This document shows positions 44,805 to 56,898 of a stretch of 64,000 nt of DNA, piece by piece. The notes below the pieces were generated by a model. It had not been told where the DNA came from, searched no databases, and saw only the letters and a program-made list of their open reading frames with translations. The translations under genes and the position numbers were made by a program. Within the stretch, counting starts at the first letter, position 1. Every line of letters begins with the position of its first letter. The stretch is from Ziziphus jujuba (lineage: Eukaryota > Streptophyta > Magnoliopsida > Rosales > Rhamnaceae): assembly GCF_031755915.1 (NCBI RefSeq), contig NC_083384.1:879001-943000 (forward strand), in the 5' to 3' direction.

Positions 44805-45068
44805 TTAGTGAGTTTTTGATTCCTGAATATTCAACTGATTAATTAATTCTCCATAACATATTCATTTTTTCTTTGACAAATAAGACAGCAGCCTTCCCAA
44901 AATTTAATGTAGGCCTCTCTGAGATCAATTGTCTTTTCTGTGCAATTCCAAATGTGAAGAAAGTTTTCGTATCCTATTGGTAAGGCTATGTATTTGAAAC
45001 CCAACAGATCCTACTTTTTCTTTTTTTTCTTCTTGTGAAATAACCTAAATGGATGAATTTTTTACCAT
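44805..45068 (-). pseudogene. rps15: rps15 (plastid ribosomal protein S15), pseudogene
   Basis: It starts at ATG 45066-45068 (MVKNSS) with a TAG soon after. Stretches [41 protein letters not shown] are in place, ending at TAA 44805-44807. Stops after HRKDN and SQRGLH and a short deletion in the KRQRLL region break the frame. The order ycf1-rps15-ndhH on the minus strand is the native small-single-copy arrangement. Confidence 0.9.
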
Positions 45069-45449
45069 AAAACGAAATCTGCCCCCCCCCCCCCACTTTG
45101 TTCCTATCCTTTTTTTAGTGTTAGGTGGCTTTATTGATCAATAATAATAATACCATTCATTTTAATTTAATATACACAATACAATAATCTTAATTTTGTT
45201 AATAATTCCAAATTTGATCAAATAAAATTGTATTCGATAGGTATACCAAAATCTTATTTTCGGCATTTACAAAAGATAAAAATTTAGACCTAAAATGAAA
45301 AAAAGAAGATTTTTCTGATCATTTATAGATCTAATTGATTTGTCAATGAATCATGTATCAGAATGAAATGTAAGCCAATGCATGTGTGCGTTTCTTTTTT
45401 TTCATAGATCATACTATAGGAAATATAGGAGAAACAAATCTACCATTAA
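45069..45449. other. rps15-ycf1 intergenic spacer
   Basis: AT-rich plastid-derived spacer, with a run of 13 C at 45082-45094. No gene was recognised. Confidence 0.6.
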
Positions 45450-47105
45450 CTAACGAATTTTGAATCTCGGATACATATGTATCCGAACAAGACAGAAATG
45501 ACTGCCATTATGGGTATCAAACCAATATCGATTCATCAAGCTAAATCTTCCAATCGATAATTAGGCCAAATAAAAAATTTTAATTTAATTAGTTTAGTTG
45601 TATCTCTTTTGCTTTTATCCCAAACTTGACTGTGTTCCTTCTTACTATTGCAAAATGCTGCATTTCGAGGCATACCATTTCCATTCCTAGAATTAAAACA
45701 AATTAGAATTCTCAATTTTCTATGACATTTAGGGGATAAAATGTTTTCAGGGACAAACAAATCATAATGGCTGTTGTCTTTATTTCCAGTCTTTTTTTGA
45801 TATTTTGCAATGAATTTAGCATAATTTTTGTTATCAACAGTGCTTTTTGTTAAGTCTTTTGATTTATTTCATGCTTACTCTTTCGAACCAATGAAATACC
45901 TACGGCTTGATATATAATAAATTGTCGTTGATTTTTTATAGACAGACAGATTGAGTCGATAATCAATAATCCCTTTTTCATCAATTTTATAAGAGTTAAA
46001 TATTTATTAATCAGTAGAATATCTAGGCTTAATTGGCCCCTTTGAATAAAGGATATCAAAGTTTCTCTTGGATTTATTAGTCTAAGCAGGAGGCAATATA
46101 CTTTGATGTTATTGATCATTTTTTTTTTTATTTAAAATACCGTCCCGTCTCAATTGAAAATGTAAATACCTTTTTAGGAATAAATCAAACCCCGCTTCCG
46201 TATTGTTCTTGTATTGTTTTTTATTTCCATCTTTTTTCATGTCTGATCCCATAAAATCTTCTTCAATATCTATGTCATGCTTTTAGAGAGAGGATTCAAA
46301 ATCTGCTTGGCTTGCGGATTCTTTTTTTTCTTGATTTCGATTTTCTGATTCAAGAAATTTTTTTTTCATTAGAAAATATTGATATATTTGTTTTTTTCTT
46401 TCCAGTGATGCTTTTATTTTCACTAGAATTTTCATTTATATTCAAATTAAAAAGAATTAATTTGATTAGAATGGTCCATGGTTTAATCTTATACGTGTTA
46501 TAAAGTATCAAAAATTATGGGAAAAACCAACGATCCATATTTGATACGGACAACTTCGTATTTCTTCATTCATTCCCATCCAATCAAAAATGGTTTTTTT
46601 ATTTGTTATTTTTTATTTTTTATTTTTTGGGTACTAGATAGGTTGATTTCTTGATTTTGAGGAATTGTGAGTCTTACTATATTTATTACTAATGGTGTCA
46701 GTATCAATATTGATCCAGGCCTCAATAATGACTTTCTTTCTAATACAAAAATTGAGAATTATCCAATCAAAATATTTTCTATCCACATTTTTCTCCATAT
46801 CTATAATATCATCTATGAGTAGATAATTATTGATAGGGATATCTATTAGCACATTAAAATATTTTCATTTATGTGTACTGTAATTATAAAACATCTCTTA
46901 GTTATTATTTACTTGTAATGGTAATCCAAAAATAGATGAGTTCTTTTGATCTTCATAATTAATAGATTTAGATGATATAAATTCATATACTAAAAGATCA
47001 TATCTTTTTAAAGTAATCATTTTTAAAAAGAAATATTTACTTTCAAAAAAACAGATTTTATAACTTTTTTAGATTTTATTACATATATAGTCCCTAACCG
47101 ATATC
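45450..47105 (-). pseudogene. ycf1: ycf1 3' part (plastid TIC214-type import protein), pseudogene
   Basis: The minus strand ends at TAG 45450-45452 after [11 protein letters not shown]. Open pieces: 45536-45760 ([28 protein letters not shown]), 45850-46119 ([39 protein letters not shown]), and 46634-46852 (DIPINNYL, NVDRKYFDWIILNFCIRKKV). The intervening sequence contains frameshifts and stops. It is cut at 47105 by copia D; ATATC at 47101-47105 is the target duplication. Confidence 0.92.
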
Positions 47106-48140
47106 TGTTGAAGTGTGGCAATTTTGCCACTTGATGGTGCATGTCACCGGCTAGCATGCACACCTTGGTATCAAATCCTTTCCTTTTATGAGTTTATATT
47201 TTTTGTATGTTTTTAATTGATTCAAGGTATATTTTGATAATGTTTTGTGCCTAAGTTATGTATGCAAAATTATAGGCAAAATTATGCACAAAAGAGTAGG
47301 AATGTTATGCTTGAAGTGCCTATGCTGCTGGATTCATAATTTCCAGCAACATAGTTCCACTATTTATCTTATCTCTCAGGTTGCAAATGGAGTTTTGGGC
47401 TGCAATTTTGAGGGATGTCTACAGACATATATAGAAGACTATGGTTCAAATTTCAGGTCCAAATGACATGGGAAAGTCCATTTTCTATTCCAAACAGATT
47501 GCTGTATCTGATGGGCCCAGTATGCAGAGTATGGGTCAGCTTTGGAGCTGTTTGGCCCATGATCCGGTTCCAGAACTTTCCTAGCTCTTGGAAAAATATT
47601 TATTGATGACCAAGGATGCTTCAAACCAAGTTTCATAAGCAGATACAAAGGGGAACTAAGTAGGTGAAGCTAGTTTGGTTGTTTACCCAAACTAGTTAAA
47701 CAATAGGAACTTAGTTCAAAACCATGTGCCACTTTTTACTATACTTGGAATAGACATGTTGCAGCTGGTTTTTGACTCTTTTGTGTATGAAAAGTTAGGT
47801 GTTGACCATTTTACTTTTTAAATTTCAAATACTTTAATCATTTTGTAAGCTCACATGCTTGGCATGTGTGAACTAGTTGTAATTTCAAGCTTATATTGTA
47901 AAATGAATGAAATGGCTACATATCTAAGCCTCATTTTCAAAACCCAACGTGGTCCCCTTCTTCTTATCTCTTCTTCAACACCTTAGAACACTCTAGGAAC
48001 CCTAAAAACCAGAAAACACCATAACCAAAACCTAAAAACACAACTCACACACAACCATTCCCAAGAGCATCACCAAAAGCTTGCTTGTTGCTAACACTTC
48101 AAGCTAGCTTGCTCTTGGTCATAACCTTCTCACCCCAACA
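47106..48140 (+). repeat. Copia D 5' LTR (1035 bp)
   Basis: It starts TGTTGAAGTGTGGCAATTTT and ends CTCACCCCAACA. It is identical in length to 52256-53290. Confidence 0.96.
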
Positions 48141-48143
48141 AAG

Positions 48144-48155
48144 TGGTATCAGAGC
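48144..48155 (+). promoter_or_regulatory. Copia D primer binding site (tRNA-iMet)
   Basis: TGGTATCAGAGC lies three bases after the 5' LTR. Confidence 0.95.
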
Positions 48156-48274
48156 AAGGCACATTTTTGTGAGATTTGTGAGGTTTTTGGGCTGGTTCGT
48201 TCCTTGAGAGTGAAGAGATACTTGAAAGCACAAATATATTTTCATATTCCTTCATACTCGAAAGCAACATCCAC

Positions 48275-51200
48275 ATGGCTTCTTCAAGTTTTTCAACTCC
48301 TTCTCCTCCTATCTTCAATGGGGAGAACTACAACATTTGGAGTATCAAGATGCAAGCCTACTTGAAGGCTTATGGTCTTTGGGAGGTCACCATAAATCCC
48401 CAAGAACCCGAGCCTTTGAGACAAGGGGCAACGGTCAACCAAATCAAGCACCATGAGGAGGAATTCGCTAAAGGTTTCAAGGCTCTCACCGCCATTCATT
48501 CTTGTATTAGTGATACCATTTTCACAAGGATAATGGCATGTGAGAGTGCCAAAGAAGCTTGGGACAAACTTCAAGATGAGTTTCAAGGGAGTGCAAGGAC
48601 AAGGCAAATGCAAATCCTTAACCTAAGGAGGGAGTTTGAGACCATCAAGATGAAAGACAAAGAAACGGTTAAGGAGTTCACCACAAGGCTTCTTAATGTG
48701 GTGAATCAAATTAGGGTGCTAGGTGAAAGATTAAGTGACCAAAGGATTGTGGAGAAGGTGTTGGTCTCCTTGCCCGAGAGGTTTGAAGCTAAGATATCTT
48801 CATTGGAGGAGTCAAGGAATCTAAATGAAATTTCCTTGACCGAGTTGGTGAATGCCTTGCAAGCTACGGAGCAAAGGAGGAGGATTAGACATGAAGAATC
48901 AATGGAGGCTGCATTTGTGTCTAAACAACACCAAAAGACACAAAATCAAAAGAAGAACAAGCTTAAGGTCATAAAGGAGAAAGGTGAAACTAGCAAACCC
49001 GAAAGGAAGTCCTATGAACCTTGTCACCATTGCAAGAAGAAAGGTCATCATCCAAGAAGGTGTTGGTGGAGGCCGGATGCATTTTGCCATAAATGCCAAC
49101 AAAAAGGTCATGTGGAGAGAGTATGCAAGGCAAACAAGAAAGATAAGCAACAAGCAAATGTTGCTAAAGATAATGCAAGTGATAGTGAATCCGAAGAGTT
49201 GTTTGTTGCTACTTGTTTTAGTAGCATCAAGAATGATGAAAGATGGATCATTGATAGTGGATCAACACACCATATGTCTCACAAGCATGAGTGGTTCACA
49301 AACTTGGATAGGAGCAGCCACAACAAAGTCAAAATTGGAAATGGAGCCTTGATGGAAGTGAAAGGCAAAGGAGATGTGGTGATACACACCACCAAAGGTA
49401 TCAAAACTATCCATGATGTTCTCTATGTACCTTCTTTATGTGAGAACTTACTTAGTGTAGGTCAAATGCTTGAGAATAAATATGCATTACACTTCTCAAA
49501 CATGACATGCACTATAGTTGATCCACATGGAAATGAATTAATGTGTGTTGGAATGAAGAACAAGAATTTTAGGTTGAATATGGATGAAAATGGTGCATCG
49601 GTTGCATTGAACACCAAAGTTGAGAACACCTCTCAACTTTGGCATAAAAGACTAGGCCATGCTAGCTTTAAGTCATTGGTAGGCACACATGAACTTGTTA
49701 GAGACATGCCATTGGTGGAGAAGCAAGAACATGTGTGTGAAGTGTGTCAAAAAGGAAAGCATACTAGGCTAGCATTTCAATCTTGTTCTTGGAGATCAAA
49801 GGATAAGCTAGGACTTATACATTCGGATATTTGTGGTCCTATGAGTGTTCCATCCTTAAATGGCAGCAAGTATTTCATAACTTTCATTGATGATTACTCA
49901 AGAATGTGTTGGGTGTATTTCCTTGAAAGAAAATCACAAGCTTTGGAGAAGTTTGTAGAATTTATGAAGTTAGTGCAAAATCAATCCGGTTGCACTATAA
50001 AGGTGTTAAGGACGGACAATGGTGGGGAATACACAAGTGAGGCTTTCAAACAACTTTGTAAGGATCATGGTATAGTTCATCAATTCACTACACCATACAC
50101 ACCACAACAAAATGGTGTATGTGAAAGGAAGAACCGTACCATCATGGAGATGGCTAGATGTTTGTTGTTTGAAAGTGGCTTGCCAAAGAAGTTTTGGGCC
50201 GAAGGAGTTAATACATCCATCTACATCCAAAATAGGCTTTACTCCAAGTCTTTGAGGAGTAAAACCCCATTTGAGCTTTGGTTTGGATATAAGCCTTCTC
50301 TTGATCATCTAAGGGTATTTGGAAGCATTTGTTACATCCTAGTACCACAAGAGAAGAGAGGAAAGCTTGATGAAAGGTCACAAGTTGGTGTTTTGGTTGC
50401 CTATAGTGATGTGACCAAGGGATATAGAATGTATAACTTGGAAACCAAGAAACTTGTGATAAGTAGAGATGTGAAAGTTGATGAGGAAGCTAGATGGGTT
50501 TGTAGTAAGGAGGAGTTGGCTAGTATGGATGAAGACAATCGGCTTGAAGCTCATGATAATGATGAGGAACAAGGAAATGATGAAGGTGCTGCCCATGATG
50601 ATGAATATGATGAGAATGAGCTAGAAATCTCCATAGGGGCTGATTTGGAGATTGGTGATGGTGTGAGAGGCACAAGACCTCTTAATGAGATTTATGAAAG
50701 GTGTAATGTGGCATTGAGTGATCCAATCAATGTCCATGAGGCTATGGCAAGAAAAGAGTGGAGACAAGCCATGCAAGATGAAATCGATGTGATAAACAAG
50801 AATGACACTTGGAGTTTGGTAACAAAACCGAAGGGAAAGAATGCTATTGGGGTGAAGTGGATCTTTAGGACCAAGTACAATCCGGATGGGTCCATAAATA
50901 AGCACAAGGCAAGGCTTGTTGTCAAAGGATATGCACAACAAGCCGGTGTGGATTATGGAGAGACTTTTGCACCGGTTGCAAGGATGGAAACCATAAGACT
51001 TCTTCTTGCAATTTCGGCACAAAAGTCTTGGAAAGTATATCACCTTGATGTGAAGTCAGCCTTCTTGAATGGAATATTGAAGGAGGAGGTCTATGTTATG
51101 CAACCCGAAGGTTTTGTGAAGAAAGGAAGTGAAGAGAAGGTATACAAGCTACACAAGGCCTTGTATGGCCTTAAACAAGCTCCTAGGGCATGGTATGCCA

Positions 51201-52261
51201 AGATAGATGGTTTTTTGACAAAGCATGGTTTTAGGAGGAGTCCTAATGAGCCTACATTGTATATTAGGACTCATGGTTGCATGGTGTTGGTGTCTCTTTA
51301 TGTTGATGACCTTCTAGTGACCGGTGGTAATGAGAAAGAAGTGAGCAACTTCAAAGGTGAGCTAGAATTGAACTTTGAGATGTCTAGCCTTGGAGAGATG
51401 AAATACTTTCTTGGAATTGAAGTTGTCCAATCATCCAAGGGCATCTTCATATCTCAAGAAAGCTATGTGAAGGAGTTGCTCAAGAAGTTTGACATGGAGG
51501 ATTGTAATAGCGTTGCCACACCTATGAATGAAGGCACCAAGTTGGTGAAGGATGATGATTCTCCAAAGGTAAATCCTTCCATCTATAGAAGTTTAATTGG
51601 TAGCCTTTTATATGTATGCTCTACTAGACCAGATATCATGTTTAGTGTGGCTTTTTTGTCAAGATTTATGCATAGTCCATCACAAAATCATCTTAGTTGT
51701 GCAAAAAGAATCCTAAGGTATTTGAAAGGTACTAGTGATTTTGGTATATGGTACAAGGATGGCATGAATGAAGCTTTGCGTGGTTATAGTGATAGTGATT
51801 GGGCTGGTTCTTTGGATGATAGCAAGAGCACATCGGGCTACATTTACACTCTTGGAAATGGTCCTTTCTCATGGAATTCCAAGAAGCAACAAACTGTTGC
51901 ACAAAGCACCGCGGAAGCCGAGTATATTGCTTGCTCAAGTTGTGCTAATCAAGGTGTTTGGCTTAGGAAATTATTGGAGGACTTGAGCTTGAAGCAAGAG
52001 GAAGCCACGGTAATATTGTGTGACAATACTTCAGCAATAGCAATTGCACAAAATCCAGTCCAACATGGGAGGACCAAGCACATACCGGTCAAGTATCATT
52101 CCTTAAGGGAATTTGAAGCAAGTGGTGAAGTGAAGTTGGAGTATGTGACTTCTGAGGAGAACTTGGCGGATATCTTCACCAAGCCATTGGGAAAGAAGAG
52201 ATTTGAGATATTGAGAGGACTTCTCAACGTCTCATACAAAATTGCCAAGGAGGAGTGTTGA
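48275..52261 (+). CDS. Copia D gag-pol polyprotein, intact (1328 residues)
   Basis: A single open frame. Gag is at about 1-240. There are two zinc knuckles, C250-C253-H258-C263 and C271-C274-H279-C284. The protease has D327-S328-G329 in WIIDSGSTHHM. The integrase zinc motif is H457-H462-C488-C491 and the integrase catalytic residues are D518, D581 and E617 with the typical 35-residue D-E spacing. The reverse transcriptase is at about 840-1085, with D925 in HLDVKSAF and YVDD at 1009-1012. RNase H is at about 1165-1290, followed by FTKPLG. The protein is expected to be cleaved by its own protease in virus-like particles. The end overlaps the 3' LTR start by six bases. The start is the first ATG of the frame, 120 bp after the primer site. 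Confidence 0.97.
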   Translation: MASSSFSTPSPPIFNGENYNIWSIKMQAYLKAYGLWEVTINPQEPEPLRQGATVNQIKHHEEEFAKGFKALTAIHSCISDTIFTRIMACESAKEAWDKLQDEFQGSARTRQMQILNLRREFETIKMKDKETVKEFTTRLLNVVNQIRVLGERLSDQRIVEKVLVSLPERFEAKISSLEESRNLNEISLTELVNALQATEQRRRIRHEESMEAAFVSKQHQKTQNQKKNKLKVIKEKGETSKPERKSYEPCHHCKKKGHHPRRCWWRPDAFCHKCQQKGHVERVCKANKKDKQQANVAKDNASDSESEELFVATCFSSIKNDERWIIDSGSTHHMSHKHEWFTNLDRSSHNKVKIGNGALMEVKGKGDVVIHTTKGIKTIHDVLYVPSLCENLLSVGQMLENKYALHFSNMTCTIVDPHGNELMCVGMKNKNFRLNMDENGASVALNTKVENTSQLWHKRLGHASFKSLVGTHELVRDMPLVEKQEHVCEVCQKGKHTRLAFQSCSWRSKDKLGLIHSDICGPMSVPSLNGSKYFITFIDDYSRMCWVYFLERKSQALEKFVEFMKLVQNQSGCTIKVLRTDNGGEYTSEAFKQLCKDHGIVHQFTTPYTPQQNGVCERKNRTIMEMARCLLFESGLPKKFWAEGVNTSIYIQNRLYSKSLRSKTPFELWFGYKPSLDHLRVFGSICYILVPQEKRGKLDERSQVGVLVAYSDVTKGYRMYNLETKKLVISRDVKVDEEARWVCSKEELASMDEDNRLEAHDNDEEQGNDEGAAHDDEYDENELEISIGADLEIGDGVRGTRPLNEIYERCNVALSDPINVHEAMARKEWRQAMQDEIDVINKNDTWSLVTKPKGKNAIGVKWIFRTKYNPDGSINKHKARLVVKGYAQQAGVDYGETFAPVARMETIRLLLAISAQKSWKVYHLDVKSAFLNGILKEEVYVMQPEGFVKKGSEEKVYKLHKALYGLKQAPRAWYAKIDGFLTKHGFRRSPNEPTLYIRTHGCMVLVSLYVDDLLVTGGNEKEVSNFKGELELNFEMSSLGEMKYFLGIEVVQSSKGIFISQESYVKELLKKFDMEDCNSVATPMNEGTKLVKDDDSPKVNPSIYRSLIGSLLYVCSTRPDIMFSVAFLSRFMHSPSQNHLSCAKRILRYLKGTSDFGIWYKDGMNEALRGYSDSDWAGSLDDSKSTSGYIYTLGNGPFSWNSKKQQTVAQSTAEAEYIACSSCANQGVWLRKLLEDLSLKQEEATVILCDNTSAIAIAQNPVQHGRTKHIPVKYHSLREFEASGEVKLEYVTSEENLADIFTKPLGKKRFEILRGLLNVSYKIAKEEC

Positions 52262-53290
52262 AGTGTGGCAATTTTGCCACTTGATGGTGCATGTCACCGG
52301 CTAGCATGCACACCTTGGTATCAAATCCTTTCCTTTTATGAGTTTATATTTTTTGTATGTTTTTAATTGATTCAAGGTATATTTTGATAATGTTTTGTGC
52401 CTAAGTTATGTATGCAAAATTATAGGCAAAATTATGCACAAAAGAGTAGGAATGTTATGCTTGAAGTGCCTATGCTGCTGGATTCATAATTTCCAGCAAC
52501 ATAGTTCCACTATTTATCTTATCTCTCAGGTTGCAAATGGAGTTTTGGGCTGAAATTGTGAGGGATATCTACAGACATATATAGAAGACTATGTTTCAAA
52601 TTTTAGGTCCCAATGACATGGGAAAGTCCATTTTCTATTCCAAACAGATTGCTGTATCTGATGGGCCCAGTATGCAGAGTATGGGTCAGCTTTGGAGCTG
52701 TTTGGCCCATGATCCGGTTCCAGAACTTTCCTAGCTCTTGGAAAAATATTTATTGATGACCAAGGATGCTTCAAACCAAGTTTCATAAGCAGATACAAAG
52801 GGGAACTAAGTAGGTGAAGCTAGTTTGGTTGTTTACCCAAACTAGTTAAACAATAGGAACTTACTTCAAAACCATGTGCCACTTTTTACTATACTTGGAA
52901 TAGACATGTTGTAGCTGGTTTTTGACTCTTTTGTGTATGAAAAGTTAGGTGTTGACCATTTTACTTTTTAAATTTCAAATACTTTAATCATTTTGTAAGC
53001 TCACATGCTTGGCATGTGTGAACTAGTTGTAATTTCAAGCTTATATTGTAAAATGAATGAAATGGCTACATATCTAAGCCTCATTTTCAAAACCCAACGT
53101 GGTCCCCTTCTTCTTATCTCTTCTTCAACACCTTAGAACACTCTAGGAACCCTAAAAACCAGAAAACACCATAACCAAAACCTAAAAACACAACTCACAC
53201 ACAACCATTCCCAAGAGCATCACTAAAAGCTTGCTTGTTGCTAACACTTCAAGCTAGCTTGCTCTTGGTCATAACCTTCTCACCCCAACA
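52256..53290 (+). repeat. Copia D 3' LTR (1035 bp)
   Basis: Visible differences from the 5' copy include GGGCTGCAATTTT/GGGCTGAAATTGT, GATGTC/GATATC, CTATGGTT/CTATGTTT, TTGCAG/TTGTAG and TCACCAAA/TCACTAAA. CAAGGAGGAG precedes it as the purine tract. Confidence 0.96.
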
Positions 53291-53457
53291 ATATCAAGCT
53301 ACAATTAGCTCTCTTCTAATTTGTACATAAGTACTTACTTGATAATTTTTTCAATATTTTTGGATGAAATTCGTTATGCACTAATGATAGTAAGCAATAG
53401 TGTTCAAGGTAAAATGATAAGAAAAAATTTTAAAATCAAAGTGCGAATCATGGTTTA
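53291..53457 (-). pseudogene. ycf1: Probable ycf1 continuation
   Basis: It begins with the second ATATC duplication, so it must be what lay beyond 47105 before copia D inserted. On the minus strand a faint ycf1-like reading (AACACTATT..., then TTATGTACAAATTAG) is possible, but stops are dense and I could not align it firmly. It ends at the left LTR of Ty3 element B. Confidence 0.5.
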
Positions 53458-54371
53458 TGATACGAACCTAGGACGACCTACTCCTAAACCCGTATTATAT
53501 TAGCCCGAATCTAATTATGTTCAAGTTCTAATGGTCACCTTGACCCCTAACTAACCTGTGATTAGAAACCTTGGTATATAATGAAGATGCCACTATAGGT
53601 GATGGAAGGCCTATTGATAAGTCAAACTAAAACACTCATTCTCTAATGGTGTTTTAGGTGTTCAAAAGAACAAAGAGAATTCAATCTCACAAATAATTTT
53701 CTGTATGAATAATGCACTGATCATTATATAAAACAAGCCTCTAAATAGGCTGGAAAAGTCACACAATAAACCCAAGAAGACATAAGGAAAGCCGGCCGTA
53801 CAATAACCTTTCCCAAGGTGGCCGAATTTCCTACTTTCATAAATCTACATGCTAATTAATTAATTCCTTTAATTTGGATTAGCAAATAATTAATTTACAA
53901 TGAAAATAATAAAATAATAATTTTCCTAACCTTATTTTTCCAGCAAATAAATAAATAAAAACCAAAAAGTAATGGTAATTTCCTAAAACAAAAAGCAGAA
54001 TCAAATTAGGAAACTAAAATAGTAGCTTTTTGATTAAGCTGACTTTGACCATTCTTGGACCAATTTGAGCTCCAAATCAACCTCAATAGGCTTTTTAGAA
54101 TGCCAAATAAGCTGACCATGAAGTCCCACACGTTGCCCTTTCTTTGAAGAAAAAGAAAAAGCCAACTTAGCAAAATACAGTAAAGCCAGCACAAAATACA
54201 GTAAAAAGAGGCCAAATTTGAAGCTGTCCGTACAACCCCTTTTTGAATGCCTTTGAAGCTACCTTGAATTGATTCCATATCCTCTTAGACATATGTATTC
54301 AATCCATAAAGACTTGGAACCATTTCATGTTGCCTGTTATCGGTTGAGCCGGCTCGGGCGGAATCACATCA
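53458..54371 (-). repeat. Element B 3' LTR (914 bp, internally deleted)
   Basis: It lacks about 216 bp compared with the other LTR; the gap lies near 54332 between TTTCATGTTGCC and TGTTATCGGTTGAG. The gap removes most of the LTR-encoded protein tail. Confidence 0.9.
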
Positions 54372-56898
54372 TTCCCTTCCTCTTGAAAAGGATTTGTCCT
54401 CAAATCAAGATCATCACCTGTAGCAAAAGGATTTAAATCAGTAACATTAAATGCAGCACTCATGTTATACTCACCCGGTAAATCAAGCTTGTAGGCATTC
54501 TTGTTATTCAGCTCCAAAACTTGAAAAGATCCGTCCACATGCGGCATAAGCTTGGACTTTTTTTGTTTGGGGAACCTCTTATTTCTTGAGTGCAGCCAAA
54601 CCAAATCTCCTGGGTCAAACACTATCACAACAAATACTAGAAATACAAGTTCATCACTCTTTTTAATATTAGCAAATAATATCTCCCAAATTTTCAAATT
54701 TCCACTAAGTAAAGATTTTAATAATGCAGATAAAGTTCTATACAAGAAAAGCATTTTTAAATTAACATTTTTATAATTCATAACTAGCAATGGTTTCTTA
54801 CCCAGGATGGCCTTATTAACATCCCCAAAACTCAAAAAAAAAAAAATTTAATTTTTCTTTCTTTTCTTTCTTTTCCTTTCTCTCTTTCGGACACACTTTT
54901 TTTATCATCACTTCCGACTTTTTCTCTTAATTTCTCTCTTTTGATTTTGTCTTTGTCTTTCCCCTCACCATTGAGTTTAGAATACTTACCTTGGACAGCA
55001 AGTTCGGTATTGACCTCATGGGTAGGTGGTGTAACCATTGATGCCATATTAGCCTTCTCTTTGAGCTTCTCGGCTTCCCTCCTTTGTTGCATTTGAAGTT
55101 GGTTTCCAAATACCTACTTTGGAGTTAATGGCTCCAGCTTAACCTTCTTCCCATTAAATTTAAATACAATGGAATTCTCTCTCCCATAGTGTATGGCATT
55201 CTTATCAAATCCCCATGGTCTCCCCAATAAAATATGACTAGCATGCATAGGTACGACATCACACAATACAACATCCACATATTTATCTATACTAAATTTT
55301 AATTTCGTTTGTTTATTCACTTTTATTTCACCACTATCATTAAGCCATTGTAATCTATAAGGTTCTGGATGTTTAATAGTTGTTAAGCCTAATTTATCAA
55401 CTACAATGTTACTAATTACATTTGTACAACTTCCACTATCAATAATCATACTACAAATCTTACCTTGAACTTCACATCGGGTGTGGAAGATCTTCTCTCT
55501 TTGGATTTGTTCCTCATCTTTGTATACAGCAAGGACTCATCTTGCAACTAAGCTCAAGGTCAGCCCTTGAAGGTTGGAGTGTTTCAGTTTCCTCATGTTC
55601 ATCCTTTCCACATTCTTCATCATCCAATTCGGCCTCTCCCCCACTTTCCTCGCTTTGGGATTCTAGTTCACCATTACCTTTCACCACCATGATTCTTCTA
55701 TTTGGGCATTGATTGGCAATGTGTCCTCTTCCTTGGCACTTAAAACACACAATTTCATGAGTTCTTGAAGGTTTATGATTAGATTTACCTTCATATTTGT
55801 GTGCTTGGACAGCTTCGGCTTTAGCTTCTCTTTTTGGCCAATTGGAACTATCTTCTTCAAGTTTCGATTTTGGCTTGTTGTCAAAGATGGGATTGCTTCT
55901 CCAAACACTTTGATTGGTCCTCCCGCTGCTTAAATCTCCTCCAAACCATGAGCTTGTACCCCTTTTTTTGAATTGATTTTCAATTTTGATGGCCACATGA
56001 AGCATCTCCTCCAGTTCTACATATTGTTGCAGTTCCAATTGGTTGGCTATCTCACGATTCAAACCACCCAAAAACCTTATCATGGTTGCCTTTCGGTCCT
56101 CATTCATGCTTAACCTCATCACAAGCATCTCCATCGCCTTGTAATAATCCTCCACGGACCTACTTCCTTGAGATAAAGATTGAAGCCTTTGATGCAGCAA
56201 CCTATGATAGTGTGATGGTACAAATCACTTCCTCATGGCTCCTTTCATTTGTCGACATGTAGTGATCAAGTCATCACCAACTCTTATTCGGGTATTTTGC
56301 TCATTTATCCACCATTGGAGTACATAATGACCAAACTCCATTGTTGCCAATTTCACCTTCTTGGCCTCCGAATAGTTGTGGCCATCAAAGATCATCTCCA
56401 TTCTCTCCTCCCATTCCAAATATGCTTCCGGATCACTTTACCCATGAATGATGGAATATTTACAATATTTACCTTGATGTTGCCAAGATCATCATCTACA
56501 TCCTCTCTCATATGCCTCCCATGACGTAGCCTCTCTTGGACAGCAAGTGTTTCATCCATTCCTTCTTCAAAATCATCTCTGACATTTTCCTCCTCAAACT
56601 CCTCTCTTGGCCGCCCACGGCCTCCTTGACCTCGACCTCGGCCTCCATGAGCATCTATCCTTATATTTGGCACTCCTTGGGATGTTTCTAACCTATTCAT
56701 CCTTTGATTTAAATGGTCAAATTGAGTATTCATCCGCTGTAGTTGCTCCATTAAAGCCCTCATGTCCGTTTGCTTTCCACTCCCCGTAGCTCGGGAACCA
56801 CCATGGAATTCTACAGACTCTTCTTCATTAATTCTCAGTGGTATGTCTCCTCTTCTTATTCTAGAATCTGCCATGTTAGTAAAATACTGCAAAAACAA
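54299..56898 (-). pseudogene. Element B gag-protease-integrase-tail frame, broken
   Basis: Fragments: 56392-56898 ([10 protein letters not shown] start, basic region), 56225-56419 and 55514-56200 (gag, then zinc knuckle [14 protein letters not shown]), 55114-55449 (protease [22 protein letters not shown] style motif), 54832-55092 (one K/E-rich linker), and 54299-54835 ([56 protein letters not shown]). Phase changes show frameshifts near 56400, 55480 and an A-run at 54834-54845. There is no reverse-transcriptase stub and no second linker. Confidence 0.92.

Larger units (their letters stand above)
47106..53290 (+). mobile_element. Ty1/copia element D: complete, probably recent, coding-competent
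   Basis: 6185 bp with two 1035-bp LTRs that differ at about 9 positions by eye, target duplication ATATC at 47101-47105 and 53291-53295, a tRNA-iMet primer site and one uninterrupted gag-pol frame. All expected domains and catalytic residues are present. The polyprotein resembles those annotated as Tnt1-94-like in plants. The same LTR family is present as the solo LTR in psbH. Confidence 0.97.
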
